Shown here: one piece after another, positions 38,126 through 47,367 of the stretch
Numbering within the stretch: position 1 is the stretch's first letter
Layout: each line of letters begins with the position of its first letter
Assembly (NCBI GenBank): GCA_947480015.1
Contig: CANKBS010000010.1
Location: 45,413 to 109,412, forward strand
DNA: 64,000 bases
Direction of reading: 5' to 3'
From: Sphingobacteriaceae bacterium
GTDB taxonomy: Bacteria; Bacteroidota; Bacteroidia; B-17B0; Aurantibacillaceae
Made by a program: the position numbers and the translations under genes
Notes under the pieces: generated by a model
Databases searched by the model: none
What the model was told of the DNA's origin: nothing
What the model saw: only the letters and a program-made list of their open reading frames with translations

Positions 38126-38212
38126 ATTGTCATTTGTTTATTTATTGCTGCTTTTCATTAATTTTACCTAAACCGTTTAAGCCAAAATTTGTTTTTAAAA
38201 TTGAATTTTTTT

Positions 38213-38719
38213 ATGGATAAAAAAGTAAAAATATTAGACACACTTCAAATTCAGCAAAAACTCGATCGTTTAGCTTATGAAGTTTATGAAAATAATTTTG
38301 AAGAAAAGGAATTGCTGGTAGTTGGTATAGAAGGCAATGGTTACAAAATAGCTGCTCACCTATGCAAACGGCTTAAAACCATTTCACCCATAAAAATAAC
38401 TTTAGGTAAGATTGCTTTAGATAAAAATAAACCCTGGGAAGGCGAACCTGTTATTGACTTTACAGAAAAAGCCTTTGTGAATAAAACCGTTATTTTGGTA
38501 GATGATGTTTTAAACAGTGGTAAAACATTGATGTATGCGGTGCGTTTATTTTTAGATAAACCGGTTAAAAAAATCAATACGGTTATTCTTGTTGACCGCA
38601 GCCACACACGTTTTCCTGTTAAAGTAGATTACGTTGGTTTGCGTTTGAGCACCACGCTTCAGGAACGCGTAGAAGCTGATTTCTCGAAAAGTAAAAAAGA
38701 AGCTGTCTATCTAACCTAA
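38213..38719 (+). CDS. PyrR-like phosphoribosyltransferase
   Basis: Type I phosphoribosyltransferase of 168 residues. The PRPP loop is VILVDDVLNSGKT near 100-112, and VDRSHTRFPVKVDYVGLRL near 127-145 resembles the PyrR C-terminal region. Uracil phosphoribosyltransferase or pyrimidine-responsive regulation is possible, but no pyr gene is near. The ATG at 38213 is preferred to an upstream in-frame TTG. A TTTG (38133-38136) and TAATTTTA (38159-38166) pair, 22 nt apart, may be its promoter. Its TAA directly abuts the next ATG. Confidence 0.82.
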   Translation: MDKKVKILDTLQIQQKLDRLAYEVYENNFEEKELLVVGIEGNGYKIAAHLCKRLKTISPIKITLGKIALDKNKPWEGEPVIDFTEKAFVNKTVILVDDVLNSGKTLMYAVRLFLDKPVKKINTVILVDRSHTRFPVKVDYVGLRLSTTLQERVEADFSKSKKEAVYLT

Positions 38720-39955
38720 ATGGCTGAAGGAACTAAAATATCGAAGCAAAAGCTCATTCAGGATCTAAAACTGAATGCTTTGCTTGAAGTTACCAAAGCA
38801 ATCAACAATAATTTTTCTACCGGTCAATTACTCGATCTTTATCAACATATTCTTGAAAACCGTTTGGGTGTTGGTAAACTGGTTCTTTTTCATTTTGATG
38901 GTGACTGGAAGTGTATTTTAAAATATGGGGTTACCGAAGCCTTTAACCATGTGGTGTTTGAAAAGGAGTTGCTGGCCATCAGTGAAATTGAAACCATCAC
39001 GTTTAGTAAAGGCGAACTGAGTAAAAGTTTTGAAATTGTGATTCCTGTATTTCATAAGAAAACGCCCTTGGCCTTTGTGTTGTTGGGCGACGTGAATCAG
39101 GAAAAACTCGAATTAAGTGCGGCCATCAAACATCTGCCTTATGTTCAAACACTCACCAATATTATTATTGTTGCCATTGAAAATAAAAAATTATACAAAG
39201 AACACATCCAACAAGCGCAGATAAAAAAAGAATTAGAATTGGCACAAAGCATGCAGCAAATGCTTTTTCCGCAAAAACTACCACATACCGATGCCTTAAA
39301 AGTTGCGGCCAAATATTTACCGCATCAACAAGTTGGTGGCGATTATTACGATTTTATTAAACTCAACAATCACGAATTTATTTTTTGTTTGGCCGATGTG
39401 AGCGGCAAAGGCGTGGCGGCAGCCTTGCTTATGAGCAATATACAGGCCACTTTGCATAGTTTGATCAACTACACACATAACTTAAAAGACATTGTGCTCG
39501 AACTAAACAAACGTGTTTTATCCAATACCCATACTGAAAAATTTGTATCCTTATTTATTGCCAAATTAAATACCAAGAGTCAGCAATTCACTTATATAAA
39601 TGCGGGACATAATCCCCCCATTTTATATTATGAAAATAAATTTTCGGAGTTAATGAAAGGCTGCACCATTTTAGGAATTAGTGATAATTTAATACATGTT
39701 GAAGTTGAGACCTTTGATTATGCCGGAGCTTTTACTCTGCTTTGTTATACCGATGGTTTAACCGACACCGCCAACAGTTCTCACGACACGGTTTCCATAG
39801 ACGCAATAAAAGACATCTTGCTTAAAAACGAAAAAAATGATCCTGAATTACTGAATCAAGCGTTAATTAATTATGCTGAAGAGTTTAAAGGAGAAAATGA
39901 TTTTCCGGATGATATTGCTTTGTTGAGTTTAAAAGTATCTGATTTGCATTTTTAA
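38720..39955 (+). CDS. SpoIIE-family serine phosphatase with GAF-like sensor region
   Basis: PP2C-type phosphatase of 411 residues. The N-terminal about 160 residues look like a GAF-type sensor, a short coiled coil (about 160-190) follows, then the phosphatase: VGGDYYDFI, FCLADVSGKGVAAALLMSN, YINAGHNPP and LLCYTDGLTD carry the metal-binding aspartates. Such proteins (RsbU type) usually act on anti-anti-sigma factors; no STAS or kinase partner is in the window. Start is immediately after the previous stop (TAA-ATG), so translation is probably coupled to the phosphoribosyltransferase. Confidence 0.88.
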   Translation: MAEGTKISKQKLIQDLKLNALLEVTKAINNNFSTGQLLDLYQHILENRLGVGKLVLFHFDGDWKCILKYGVTEAFNHVVFEKELLAISEIETITFSKGELSKSFEIVIPVFHKKTPLAFVLLGDVNQEKLELSAAIKHLPYVQTLTNIIIVAIENKKLYKEHIQQAQIKKELELAQSMQQMLFPQKLPHTDALKVAAKYLPHQQVGGDYYDFIKLNNHEFIFCLADVSGKGVAAALLMSNIQATLHSLINYTHNLKDIVLELNKRVLSNTHTEKFVSLFIAKLNTKSQQFTYINAGHNPPILYYENKFSELMKGCTILGISDNLIHVEVETFDYAGAFTLLCYTDGLTDTANSSHDTVSIDAIKDILLKNEKNDPELLNQALINYAEEFKGENDFPDDIALLSLKVSDLHF

Positions 39956-39956
39956 T

Positions 39957-40811
39957 TTAGTTCACCCTAAACCAAAAAGAGCCACCGTGTTTTTCAACAT
40001 TTTTCGTATTCTCGCTGTTCCAAAGGGGGTCAAGTTGTTTTGCTAAAACTTTATCTTCACTAACAAAAATACAAGGAAAGATAACTTCGTACTTTTTAGG
40101 ATTAGCCAACAAAAATGCGGCAAGCATGTATTGTTCGGAATAAAAACGATCACACATGTCTTGCGGGTAATCGTAAGGCAAATAAATATCGTGGATATGC
40201 ACAATAACACCCGGTTTTAATTGAGGGAGTAATTCAAGAAAACAAACCGTTGCATCTGAGTTTGGCAAAGTACGGTGTGAATTATCAATAAATAATATGT
40301 CATTGGCTTCTAATCCCTCTGTGATCATGCTATAGTCGTCCATGTTCTCAAGGGGTTTACGAATAACTTGATCCGCCAAATGATCGATGTTTGCACGTGG
40401 AAAGGGGTCGATGGAAATCAACTTAGTTTCTAACTGATTATCCTTAATGCTTTTTCGTGCCACTTTTGTTGAATTTCCTGAACCAATTTCAATGTATTTT
40501 TTTGGCTTCAAATCATTCAGAATTGTATACAAAGCAACCACGTCGAGTCCCGGAAAGAAACCGTTATTCCATGCCGGTTCATTTTCATTGCTTTCGTTAT
40601 CGCTTGTTTTTATGGCGTGAAATACCGAAGTGAATTTAAGTATGGATAAAATTTGCTTTTCAAATTGTGTGCGATTTGCATTAATGATCTCATACAACAA
40701 GGCATGTGGTTTTTTACCGTATCCATAACGGGGCTTCATATCTACCTTGTATTCGAGAATAAGCTTTTGATATTTTGGAAGAAATAATTTGATCGTTTTT
40801 TTAATATCCAT
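39957..40811 (-). CDS. Class I SAM-dependent methyltransferase
   Basis: A 284-residue protein with a Rossmann methyltransferase core: the SAM loop YIEIGSGNSTKVARK near 100-114, an acidic loop after the second strand (LISIDPFPRANID), and NDILFIDNSHR. It resembles Methyltransf_24 proteins found in sugar and polysaccharide clusters. It lies 28 nt after the Wzy-like gene on the same strand, so a role in modifying a surface glycan is inferred from context. It ends one base past the convergent SpoIIE gene. Confidence 0.8.
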   Translation of the reverse strand: MDIKKTIKLFLPKYQKLILEYKVDMKPRYGYGKKPHALLYEIINANRTQFEKQILSILKFTSVFHAIKTSDNESNENEPAWNNGFFPGLDVVALYTILNDLKPKKYIEIGSGNSTKVARKSIKDNQLETKLISIDPFPRANIDHLADQVIRKPLENMDDYSMITEGLEANDILFIDNSHRTLPNSDATVCFLELLPQLKPGVIVHIHDIYLPYDYPQDMCDRFYSEQYMLAAFLLANPKKYEVIFPCIFVSEDKVLAKQLDPLWNSENTKNVEKHGGSFWFRVN

Positions 40812-40839
40812 AATGATTTGTCTTAATCTAAAATAACAA

Positions 40840-42303
40840 TTACTGAATCAATTCCTTGTTTTTATTGATCGGTTTCTTTTTGGTATAATAAAGGTCGAAG
40901 CATACCAGTGCTGCTAAAAATGCCCAAAAAGGCAATGAGAGTTTATCGGTATCTAAAAAATTGTTGATGAAGCCGTGTACAAAATAGGTCATGATGCCCA
41001 GAAACAGGCCAATACATAAAATCCGGTCGTCGTGATCCTCGAGCGAATAAGCCAATCGATAACCCAGGGAAGTGACATAAAATAATAAAATAATAACCCC
41101 CACTAAACCAAGAATCCCTTGTTCTGACAAGGGTCCCAGATATTCACTATGCGCATTGCCTACCGTTCCGAAATTAGTACTGATGATAGTAAGGTCGCGA
41201 CTAAGCTGATAAGGTGCGTATTTAAACATGTATGTTCCGGGGCCCCAGCCAAACACCGGTTTATCTTGCCACATACGAATAGCACAACTCCATCGGTTTA
41301 ATCGTTCAAGGTTGGAAGCTTCTGTTGAAATATTTAACATGGACTCAATGTTATTAGCAAAGCCTCCCTTGGCATCCTGATTGTTTTTATTAAGGATCAT
41401 GATTATTTCAGTTTGAAAGGCCAGAAACAATCCTAGTAAAGTAAAAAAGGTTATGAATAAGGTACGGAATTTAATTTTTAACCAGAGTGTAAGGAGTATT
41501 GCCAAGGCAACTGCTAGACTTCCCCAGCCGGCACGCGCAAAAGAAAGTACAATGGCTAACATAAACATACCGAACAGAATAATGGAAAGTACTTTTAAAT
41601 TTCTTGAAAGGGATTTTAAAAACCAGAACGATACCATTACCGGAATAAACATGGCCAAGGCAGCACCATAAGCCGTATGATCGTTATAAAAAGGTGAAAC
41701 AATCCAATCGGCTATTTTTTCATCAAAATTAAATCTGGCATGAGAAACCGTTGTATAACACACCACAATGGCTAGCGCAATGGCGTATGCTAACACAAAA
41801 TTAATGATATTCTTTTTGTTTTGAAATAGATGTGGAATGATGATGTAGCAGCTGAAAATAAACCATAAGCGTGATATTAGGTACTTTAATGAAATCACGA
41901 TGTCGGTACTCGTGCAAGTGGTTACAAACATCCAAAACAATTGAAAACAAATTAACAGTGTTAGCGGATGATTCAGGAATTTTTTATCGGTAATGGTTTT
42001 TTGAAAATGGATGAGGACATAAACGAGCATGATACCAAACATAATGGGTTCGGTAGGTAAACTCAAATCAGGCCCTTCGGTGAGTCCCATTTCCTTTAGC
42101 GAAATGGCCAATGGTGTAGCGAAGGCCAAAAAATAAACAAGGTTTTGTAAATGGAAAACTGCCGTGTAAACAATAAAAAGAGCAAAGGGTAAAAGGTTGT
42201 AAGGGTAAAAATACCCTCTCTTATAAATCATAATGTATGCATTGCCCAGAATATAGGCGAGCATTAGCAAGGGAAATAAATATGATCTAAGGTGTTTGGT
42301 CAA
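40840..42303 (-). CDS. O-antigen ligase/polymerase-like membrane protein (Wzy/WaaL family)
   Basis: Polytopic membrane protein of 487 residues with about 11-12 hydrophobic segments. The large periplasmic loop between late helices has the Wzy_C-type features FGWGPGTYMFKYAP and GNAHSEYLGPLSEQGILGL, whose conserved histidine is typical of O-antigen ligases and polymerases. Whether it polymerises or ligates cannot be told. Neighbours are chain-length and flippase-like genes on the same strand. Confidence 0.85.
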   Translation of the reverse strand: MTKHLRSYLFPLLMLAYILGNAYIMIYKRGYFYPYNLLPFALFIVYTAVFHLQNLVYFLAFATPLAISLKEMGLTEGPDLSLPTEPIMFGIMLVYVLIHFQKTITDKKFLNHPLTLLICFQLFWMFVTTCTSTDIVISLKYLISRLWFIFSCYIIIPHLFQNKKNIINFVLAYAIALAIVVCYTTVSHARFNFDEKIADWIVSPFYNDHTAYGAALAMFIPVMVSFWFLKSLSRNLKVLSIILFGMFMLAIVLSFARAGWGSLAVALAILLTLWLKIKFRTLFITFFTLLGLFLAFQTEIIMILNKNNQDAKGGFANNIESMLNISTEASNLERLNRWSCAIRMWQDKPVFGWGPGTYMFKYAPYQLSRDLTIISTNFGTVGNAHSEYLGPLSEQGILGLVGVIILLFYVTSLGYRLAYSLEDHDDRILCIGLFLGIMTYFVHGFINNFLDTDKLSLPFWAFLAALVCFDLYYTKKKPINKNKELIQ

Positions 42304-42345
42304 TACGTTGGTATTAATTACTAATGAAGTAAAGAACCTGAAATC

Positions 42346-43338
42346 TTAATTTTCAGACTTGCCGAATCTCTCCTTAAATAAAAGATAAAACAAAGCCATC
42401 ATATTAGCGGCTATCACCCCTATTAGAATAATAACAAGGCGTTTTGGTCGTGCTTTAAATTCATCGGGCTTGCCTTTTTCAACCACAAATTTTATTGGGA
42501 TAATGGAATTGAAATTTACTTGAGCTTCATCGTATTTCATTTTAATATCAGGATACTTTGCCGCATACCTTTCTAAATTATCTTTCACGTTTTGGTAAGC
42601 ACCACCATATTTTTTCAAAGTATCCAATTTTGTTTCGAGTCGTTTGATGGCAGCACCATCATTTTTCTCAATGGCATGCGCATAACTTTTCGAGTAAGCC
42701 TTTACCTGTTCTTTGTAATGAAGAACCCCAAGTTTTCGGAGTACATCTAAACTATCTTCCAAAATCTTCATACGTAAAACTGTACTGTCGAATTCGGTTT
42801 TTACAATTTTTAATACGCCGCCGGTAAGTCTTCTGTTCATATCAAAACGCACCGAATCTACATAATCTGAAATTCCATTGGCTACAAAGGCAGCACTATC
42901 GGCAGTGTAATCGTAAACTTCAATTCTAATGCTGTTATACTCAGTGCGTTTAATAACAACTTGATCATCCCACTTTTGTCTTAAATAATGAAGTGCAAAA
43001 ATGGTGTCCTTTATTTTCCAGCGATCCCACAAATTAAAGGCATCGGCAACTTTTAATTTTAAGGCATCGTTTTGCAATAACTGCATCAACTTTTCACAAT
43101 CATCAGCATCCCCAAACATCATATAATCCTCTTGATTTCCCGCATTGGCTTCAATAACCAGTTTGGAAACAGAGAACTGACGGGCCGGAAATATTACAGC
43201 CGTAGATTTATACTGTTTAGGCATCCAAAAAGCAACCACACCCGAAACTAGTGCAGAAACAATGGTAATCCATAAAAAAGTTTTTCTCCAACTTATCACT
43301 TTTATAATCAGGTCTTTTGCCGAAATATTTTCAATCAT
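42346..43338 (-). CDS. Wzz-type polysaccharide chain-length / co-polymerase protein
   Basis: A 330-residue protein with one transmembrane helix near each end (about 19-36 and 303-322) and a mostly helical periplasmic part, the layout of Wzz/PCP proteins. After the first helix the MPKQYKSTAVIFPAR segment matches the family. There is no cytoplasmic tyrosine-kinase domain. It lies between the Wzy-like and Wzx-like genes, with 1 nt to the latter. Confidence 0.82.
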   Translation of the reverse strand: MIENISAKDLIIKVISWRKTFLWITIVSALVSGVVAFWMPKQYKSTAVIFPARQFSVSKLVIEANAGNQEDYMMFGDADDCEKLMQLLQNDALKLKVADAFNLWDRWKIKDTIFALHYLRQKWDDQVVIKRTEYNSIRIEVYDYTADSAAFVANGISDYVDSVRFDMNRRLTGGVLKIVKTEFDSTVLRMKILEDSLDVLRKLGVLHYKEQVKAYSKSYAHAIEKNDGAAIKRLETKLDTLKKYGGAYQNVKDNLERYAAKYPDIKMKYDEAQVNFNSIIPIKFVVEKGKPDEFKARPKRLVIILIGVIAANMMALFYLLFKERFGKSEN

Positions 43339-43339
43339 A

Positions 43340-44788
43340 CTATTTATATTTTATAAAACGAAATACCGATTTAGGGTTTATCATACCGGTTGCAAAGGCT
43401 AAAATGACACTAAATATAAGCATTATCACAAAATTAAACATCCAGGCATTTCCGCCTTTTCCAATTAAATCCATGGTGAAGTAATTGATAAAGAAAAGTC
43501 CGGCTATAAAGAAAGCGAGTGAAGTTAATAAACGTTTATTCACTTTAAAATGAAACACCTTATAACATAAATACACCTGTAATAAACCCGTAATCAGCTG
43601 GGTTACCAAACTTGATACGGCTGATCCCATAGCCTGATAACGAGGAATAAGAATGAGGTTTAAAACTACATTAACCAAAATGCCACCAAGCGCCACATAA
43701 TTTTGTTTTCTTAAATTTCCGCTGGCGGTAAGTAAAGTACCGAAAATACAGGTAAGTGAAACGCCTGTAAAACAATTCATGAGTACTGCCAAAATGGGAT
43801 AACCCAGTGTATCGCCGGTATAGATTTTCTCGAAAAAATGTTGTGCGTAAAAAATGGTACTGATTGAAACAATGAGAGCCGGAGTGATAAGAATGGTAAA
43901 AGATAATTTTACAATATTCTCAATATTCTCTTTGTTCTTTAGCATGCGGCTAAACAAAGGAATGAGTTGAATGGAAAATAAATACGCAATTTGATTGGCA
44001 GCATCGAGTAAACGAAAACCCTTGGCATAAATACCGCTTTGTTCATTACCAATATTTCCAGGAAGCATTTCTTTGATCATTAAGGAATCTAAGCGGTTAT
44101 AAAATGTCATTAATAAAACCAGAATAGCAAAAGGAAAACTCTTTTTAAGAATCATACGGTTAAAAGCCCAGTCCCAATTGAGTTTAAAGGTATGCGTTTT
44201 ATTAAGCACAACAAAAAAACAAACAAATGAGGTGATTACATAACCAATGGTTTGCGCATAAACAAAATTCATCACATTCATTTGCAGACCAAACATATGC
44301 AAGAGCATCACTACCAGTAAAAGTATCATGATTACCCGGTCGAGCACTGAGATCACACTATCGAGACGGAACAAATGCAGGGCCTGTATGTTAGAGCGCA
44401 AAAAGAGCGTGAAGCTTAAACAGAAACTATTGATGCAAAGAATGACTAATAATTTAAACTGAAATTTAAGCAGGAAAAAACCAACCAACACCGAAATGAT
44501 CATGTAAAAAAGACCTAAGGCAAACTTTAAACTAAGCATTTTACTAAAATGTTTGCTCAGTAAGTGGCTGTTTTGGGCAATATTCCGGTTATTAAAATTG
44601 GTGAGTCCGAAATCGAGTAAAATGTTTAAGATGAGGGAGAAATTGAAAATCGCAAAATAATCGCCGTAATCGATGTTACCTATTTGACCCTGAACCTTGG
44701 GTTCAATGATGATGGTCCAAAAGGGCTTAATTAAGAGATTAAGAACCAATAAAATACCAAGGTCAAATATAAATTTCTTCTTTTGCAT
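43340..44788 (-). CDS. Polysaccharide flippase, Wzx/MOP superfamily
   Basis: Integral membrane protein of 482 residues with about 14 predicted helices across its length, starting MQKKKFIFDLGILLVLN. The pattern fits lipid-linked oligosaccharide flippases of the MOP superfamily (polysaccharide biosynthesis protein family). The ATG at 44788 is preferred to a TTG one codon upstream. An exact -7 box lies 10 nt before it. It is the first gene of the four-gene minus-strand glycan cluster. Confidence 0.87.
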   Translation of the reverse strand: MQKKKFIFDLGILLVLNLLIKPFWTIIIEPKVQGQIGNIDYGDYFAIFNFSLILNILLDFGLTNFNNRNIAQNSHLLSKHFSKMLSLKFALGLFYMIISVLVGFFLLKFQFKLLVILCINSFCLSFTLFLRSNIQALHLFRLDSVISVLDRVIMILLLVVMLLHMFGLQMNVMNFVYAQTIGYVITSFVCFFVVLNKTHTFKLNWDWAFNRMILKKSFPFAILVLLMTFYNRLDSLMIKEMLPGNIGNEQSGIYAKGFRLLDAANQIAYLFSIQLIPLFSRMLKNKENIENIVKLSFTILITPALIVSISTIFYAQHFFEKIYTGDTLGYPILAVLMNCFTGVSLTCIFGTLLTASGNLRKQNYVALGGILVNVVLNLILIPRYQAMGSAVSSLVTQLITGLLQVYLCYKVFHFKVNKRLLTSLAFFIAGLFFINYFTMDLIGKGGNAWMFNFVIMLIFSVILAFATGMINPKSVFRFIKYK

Positions 44789-44798
44789 CAAAAGCCGA

Positions 44799-44806
44799 CA
44801 AAGATA
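44799..44806 (-). promoter_or_regulatory. -7 box of the glycan cluster
   Basis: Minus strand TATCTTTG, an exact TAnnTTTG, ends 10 nt before the flippase ATG. No convincing -33 element. Confidence 0.5.
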
Positions 44807-44964
44807 GTTTTTTTTATGGTTTTACGGGCTTTCATCAATTGTTTTTGCCTTTTTTTTAATCGGGATTTTGCGGTTTAAATTTAAAAGAAAAATAGTCGCC
44901 TTTTTTTAAAAACGCCTAAGAAAATACAATAATGCCCTTATTCGTTATTGGCTTTTAAAATTTA

Positions 44965-44972
44965 TAGATTTG
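44965..44972 (+). promoter_or_regulatory. -7 box abutting the glycosyltransferase GTG start
   Basis: TAGATTTG, an exact TAnnTTTG, ends 4 nt before the GTG at 44977, implying a leaderless message. Confidence 0.5.
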
Positions 44973-44976
44973 CGCC

Positions 44977-46104
44977 GTGCAAATTGTTGTAAATACCCGT
45001 TTATTAATTAAAGATCGCCTTGATGGCATGGCCTGGTTCAGTTACCAGACATTAAAACGCATAACACAAAACAATCCCGAGGTGCATTTTGTGTTTTTGT
45101 TCGACCGGCCTTATGACGAGGAATTTATTTTTTCGGATAATGTAACCCCCATGGTGCTTTCACCTCAGGCACGACATCCCTTTTTATATTATGCCTGGTT
45201 TCAGTTTGCAGTTAAACCTTTATTAAACCGCATGCAGCCCGACCTGTTTTTGTCGCCCGATGGTTTTTTAGTGCTCGGTGCCAAATGTCCTCAATTACCT
45301 GTTATACACGATATTAATTTTTTCCATCACCCAAACGACAGCAAATGGTTAACGGCTAAGTATTACAATCACTTTTTTCCAAAATTTGCCAAGGAAGCCA
45401 GTCGCATTGCCACCGTGTCGGAGTTCAGTAAAAAAGATTTGATTGAATCGTATGGGATTTCCCCATCAAAAATTGATGTGGTTTACAATGGCATTCATTC
45501 TTTTTTTAAGCCTTTAAATGATTTAGAAAAAAACCAAACACGTCTCAAATACACCCAGGGTAAGGCTTACTTTGTTTCTATTGGATCATTACATCCCCGT
45601 AAAAACATTGTCAATTTACTGCAAGCATTTGCCTTATTTAAAAAAGAATCCCGTTCTGAACACCAGTTGGTATTGGCCGGTGCAGCCTTTTGGGGCATGA
45701 GCGAAATTAACGAAGTTATTGCTAAAGAAAATCTGAAAGAAGCGGTGGTATTTACCGGAAGACTCGCCGATGAAGAATTGGCACTGGTTTTAGGATCTGC
45801 TGAGGCGCTCACTTTTGTGCCCTATTACGAAGGCTTTGGGATTCCTTTGGTGGAAGCCATGAAAGCCGGAGTGCCTATCATAACAAGCAATGTGACCAGT
45901 TTGCCGGAAGTGGCCGGGGATGCCGCTTTACTGGTAAACCCGTTAGATGTTACTGAAATAAAAAATGCCATGTTGCAAATTTCTTCCAATAAAGAATTGG
46001 TGAAAGGTCTTATTGAAAAAGGTCACAAACAAAAACTACATTTTTCTTGGGATAAAAGTGCTGATCTGTTATGGTCTAGTATTTTAAAAGCAACCCAAGC
46101 CTGA
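44977..46104 (+). CDS. Glycosyltransferase family 4 (group 1)
   Basis: GT-B glycosyltransferase of 375 residues. The N-terminal domain contains VIHDINFFHHPNDSKW and ATVSEFSKKDLIESYGI. The C-terminal nucleotide-sugar domain has SIGSLHPRKNIVNLLQAF near 205-222 and the E-x7-E motif in YEGFGIPLVEAMKAG near 285-299. Donor and acceptor unknown. It is divergent from the flippase operon. The start is GTG, supported by homology from the second residue and the promoter position. Confidence 0.9.
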   Translation: MQIVVNTRLLIKDRLDGMAWFSYQTLKRITQNNPEVHFVFLFDRPYDEEFIFSDNVTPMVLSPQARHPFLYYAWFQFAVKPLLNRMQPDLFLSPDGFLVLGAKCPQLPVIHDINFFHHPNDSKWLTAKYYNHFFPKFAKEASRIATVSEFSKKDLIESYGISPSKIDVVYNGIHSFFKPLNDLEKNQTRLKYTQGKAYFVSIGSLHPRKNIVNLLQAFALFKKESRSEHQLVLAGAAFWGMSEINEVIAKENLKEAVVFTGRLADEELALVLGSAEALTFVPYYEGFGIPLVEAMKAGVPIITSNVTSLPEVAGDAALLVNPLDVTEIKNAMLQISSNKELVKGLIEKGHKQKLHFSWDKSADLLWSSILKATQA

Positions 46105-46114
46105 GCGAAGCCAA

Positions 46115-47359
46115 TTACCACTTAATAAAATTCAAAACCCTTTCGGTAGTGCCTGAATTTTTTTGAAAATAAGCATCAAGTTTTGAAGCAATAATAGCAG
46201 TTTCGTTTTTAGTTGTAATCCAATTACTCAAAGCGTTTTGCAATTGTATCGAATCAACCACATTTATGGCGGCTCCCATGTTAAGCAGATCAATGGCTTC
46301 ATTAAATTTATGATAATCATCGCCACCATAAAACATAACAGGTTTTAAATACACCGCAGGTTCTAAAATATTATGAATGCCCGAATTAAATCCACCGCCA
46401 ATATAGGCCACCGAAGCGTAATGGTAAATTTTGGAAAGTAAGCCCATGGCATCAACAATTAATACATTGGTTTTTAATTCCGGTTTTTGTTCACTGTATA
46501 AACTGTAAGTCAATTCGTTTTTTTCGAGCAGTGATTTTACATTTGAAATGCTTTTTTCATCTACGCTGTGTGGAACCAGAATTAATTTTAAGTCAGGAAT
46601 TTTTGATTTCAAATAACTTTCAATCAGCAATTCTTCATCCTTAGGCCAGGTGCTGCCGGCAATTAAAACGGACTGATTTCCACAAAAGGTTTCAAAATAA
46701 GGAATGGCTTTAAATTCTTTTTTAATCTCCAGAACTCTGTCGAATCGGGTATCACCACAAATCTCATAATTTTTAATTCCGATACTCTCTAGCAGTTTTC
46801 CTGAATTTTCATCCTGAATAAATAACTCTTCAAAGGTATTTAACGAACGTTTGAAAATAGACCCATACCATCTAAAAAAAGGATGATGCGGCTTAAACAC
46901 CGCTGATACCAAGTAAGTAGGGATGTTTTGTTTTTTTAAGCGAAATAAAAAATTAAGCCAGAATTCGTATTTTATAAAGATGACAACTTTTGGATTCACC
47001 AGCGCGATAAAATCTTTGGCATTGGTTTTTGTATCCAAAGGTAAATAACAGATTAAATCGGCACCTGACCAATCTTTAAAAGCTTCATAACCACTGGGTG
47101 AGAAGAAAGTAAGAATGATTTTATGGTCGGAGTGTTTTTTACGAATGGCTTCCATAATGGGTCGGCCTTGTTCAAATTCGCCATAAGAGGCACAATGCAC
47201 CCACACTTTTTTGGAATCTGACAAGGGTTTCAATTTAGCATCCAAAATACCGCGCCAGTTTTTTCTACCCCTCACCCACTGCTGAGCCTTTAGTTGTCGC
47301 AGCGATGCTATTCGAATAAGCAAAGCATAAAGGCGTATGAGTAAATTGTAAATGATCAT
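46115..47359 (-). CDS. waaA: Kdo transferase WaaA (KdtA)
   Basis: Inner-membrane-associated GT30 enzyme that adds 3-deoxy-D-manno-octulosonic acid to lipid A precursor. The 414-residue protein has an N-terminal membrane-proximal helix, WVHCASYGEFEQGRP near 52-66 (catalytic Glu), VLIAGSTWPKDEELL near 225-239, and YIGGGFNSGIHNILEPAVY near 330-348. It works downstream of KdsA (59978-60808). It lies 8 nt after an outer-membrane protein gene on the same strand. Confidence 0.94.
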   Translation of the reverse strand: MIIYNLLIRLYALLIRIASLRQLKAQQWVRGRKNWRGILDAKLKPLSDSKKVWVHCASYGEFEQGRPIMEAIRKKHSDHKIILTFFSPSGYEAFKDWSGADLICYLPLDTKTNAKDFIALVNPKVVIFIKYEFWLNFLFRLKKQNIPTYLVSAVFKPHHPFFRWYGSIFKRSLNTFEELFIQDENSGKLLESIGIKNYEICGDTRFDRVLEIKKEFKAIPYFETFCGNQSVLIAGSTWPKDEELLIESYLKSKIPDLKLILVPHSVDEKSISNVKSLLEKNELTYSLYSEQKPELKTNVLIVDAMGLLSKIYHYASVAYIGGGFNSGIHNILEPAVYLKPVMFYGGDDYHKFNEAIDLLNMGAAINVVDSIQLQNALSNWITTKNETAIIASKLDAYFQKNSGTTERVLNFIKW

Positions 47360-47367
47360 CCGTCTTT

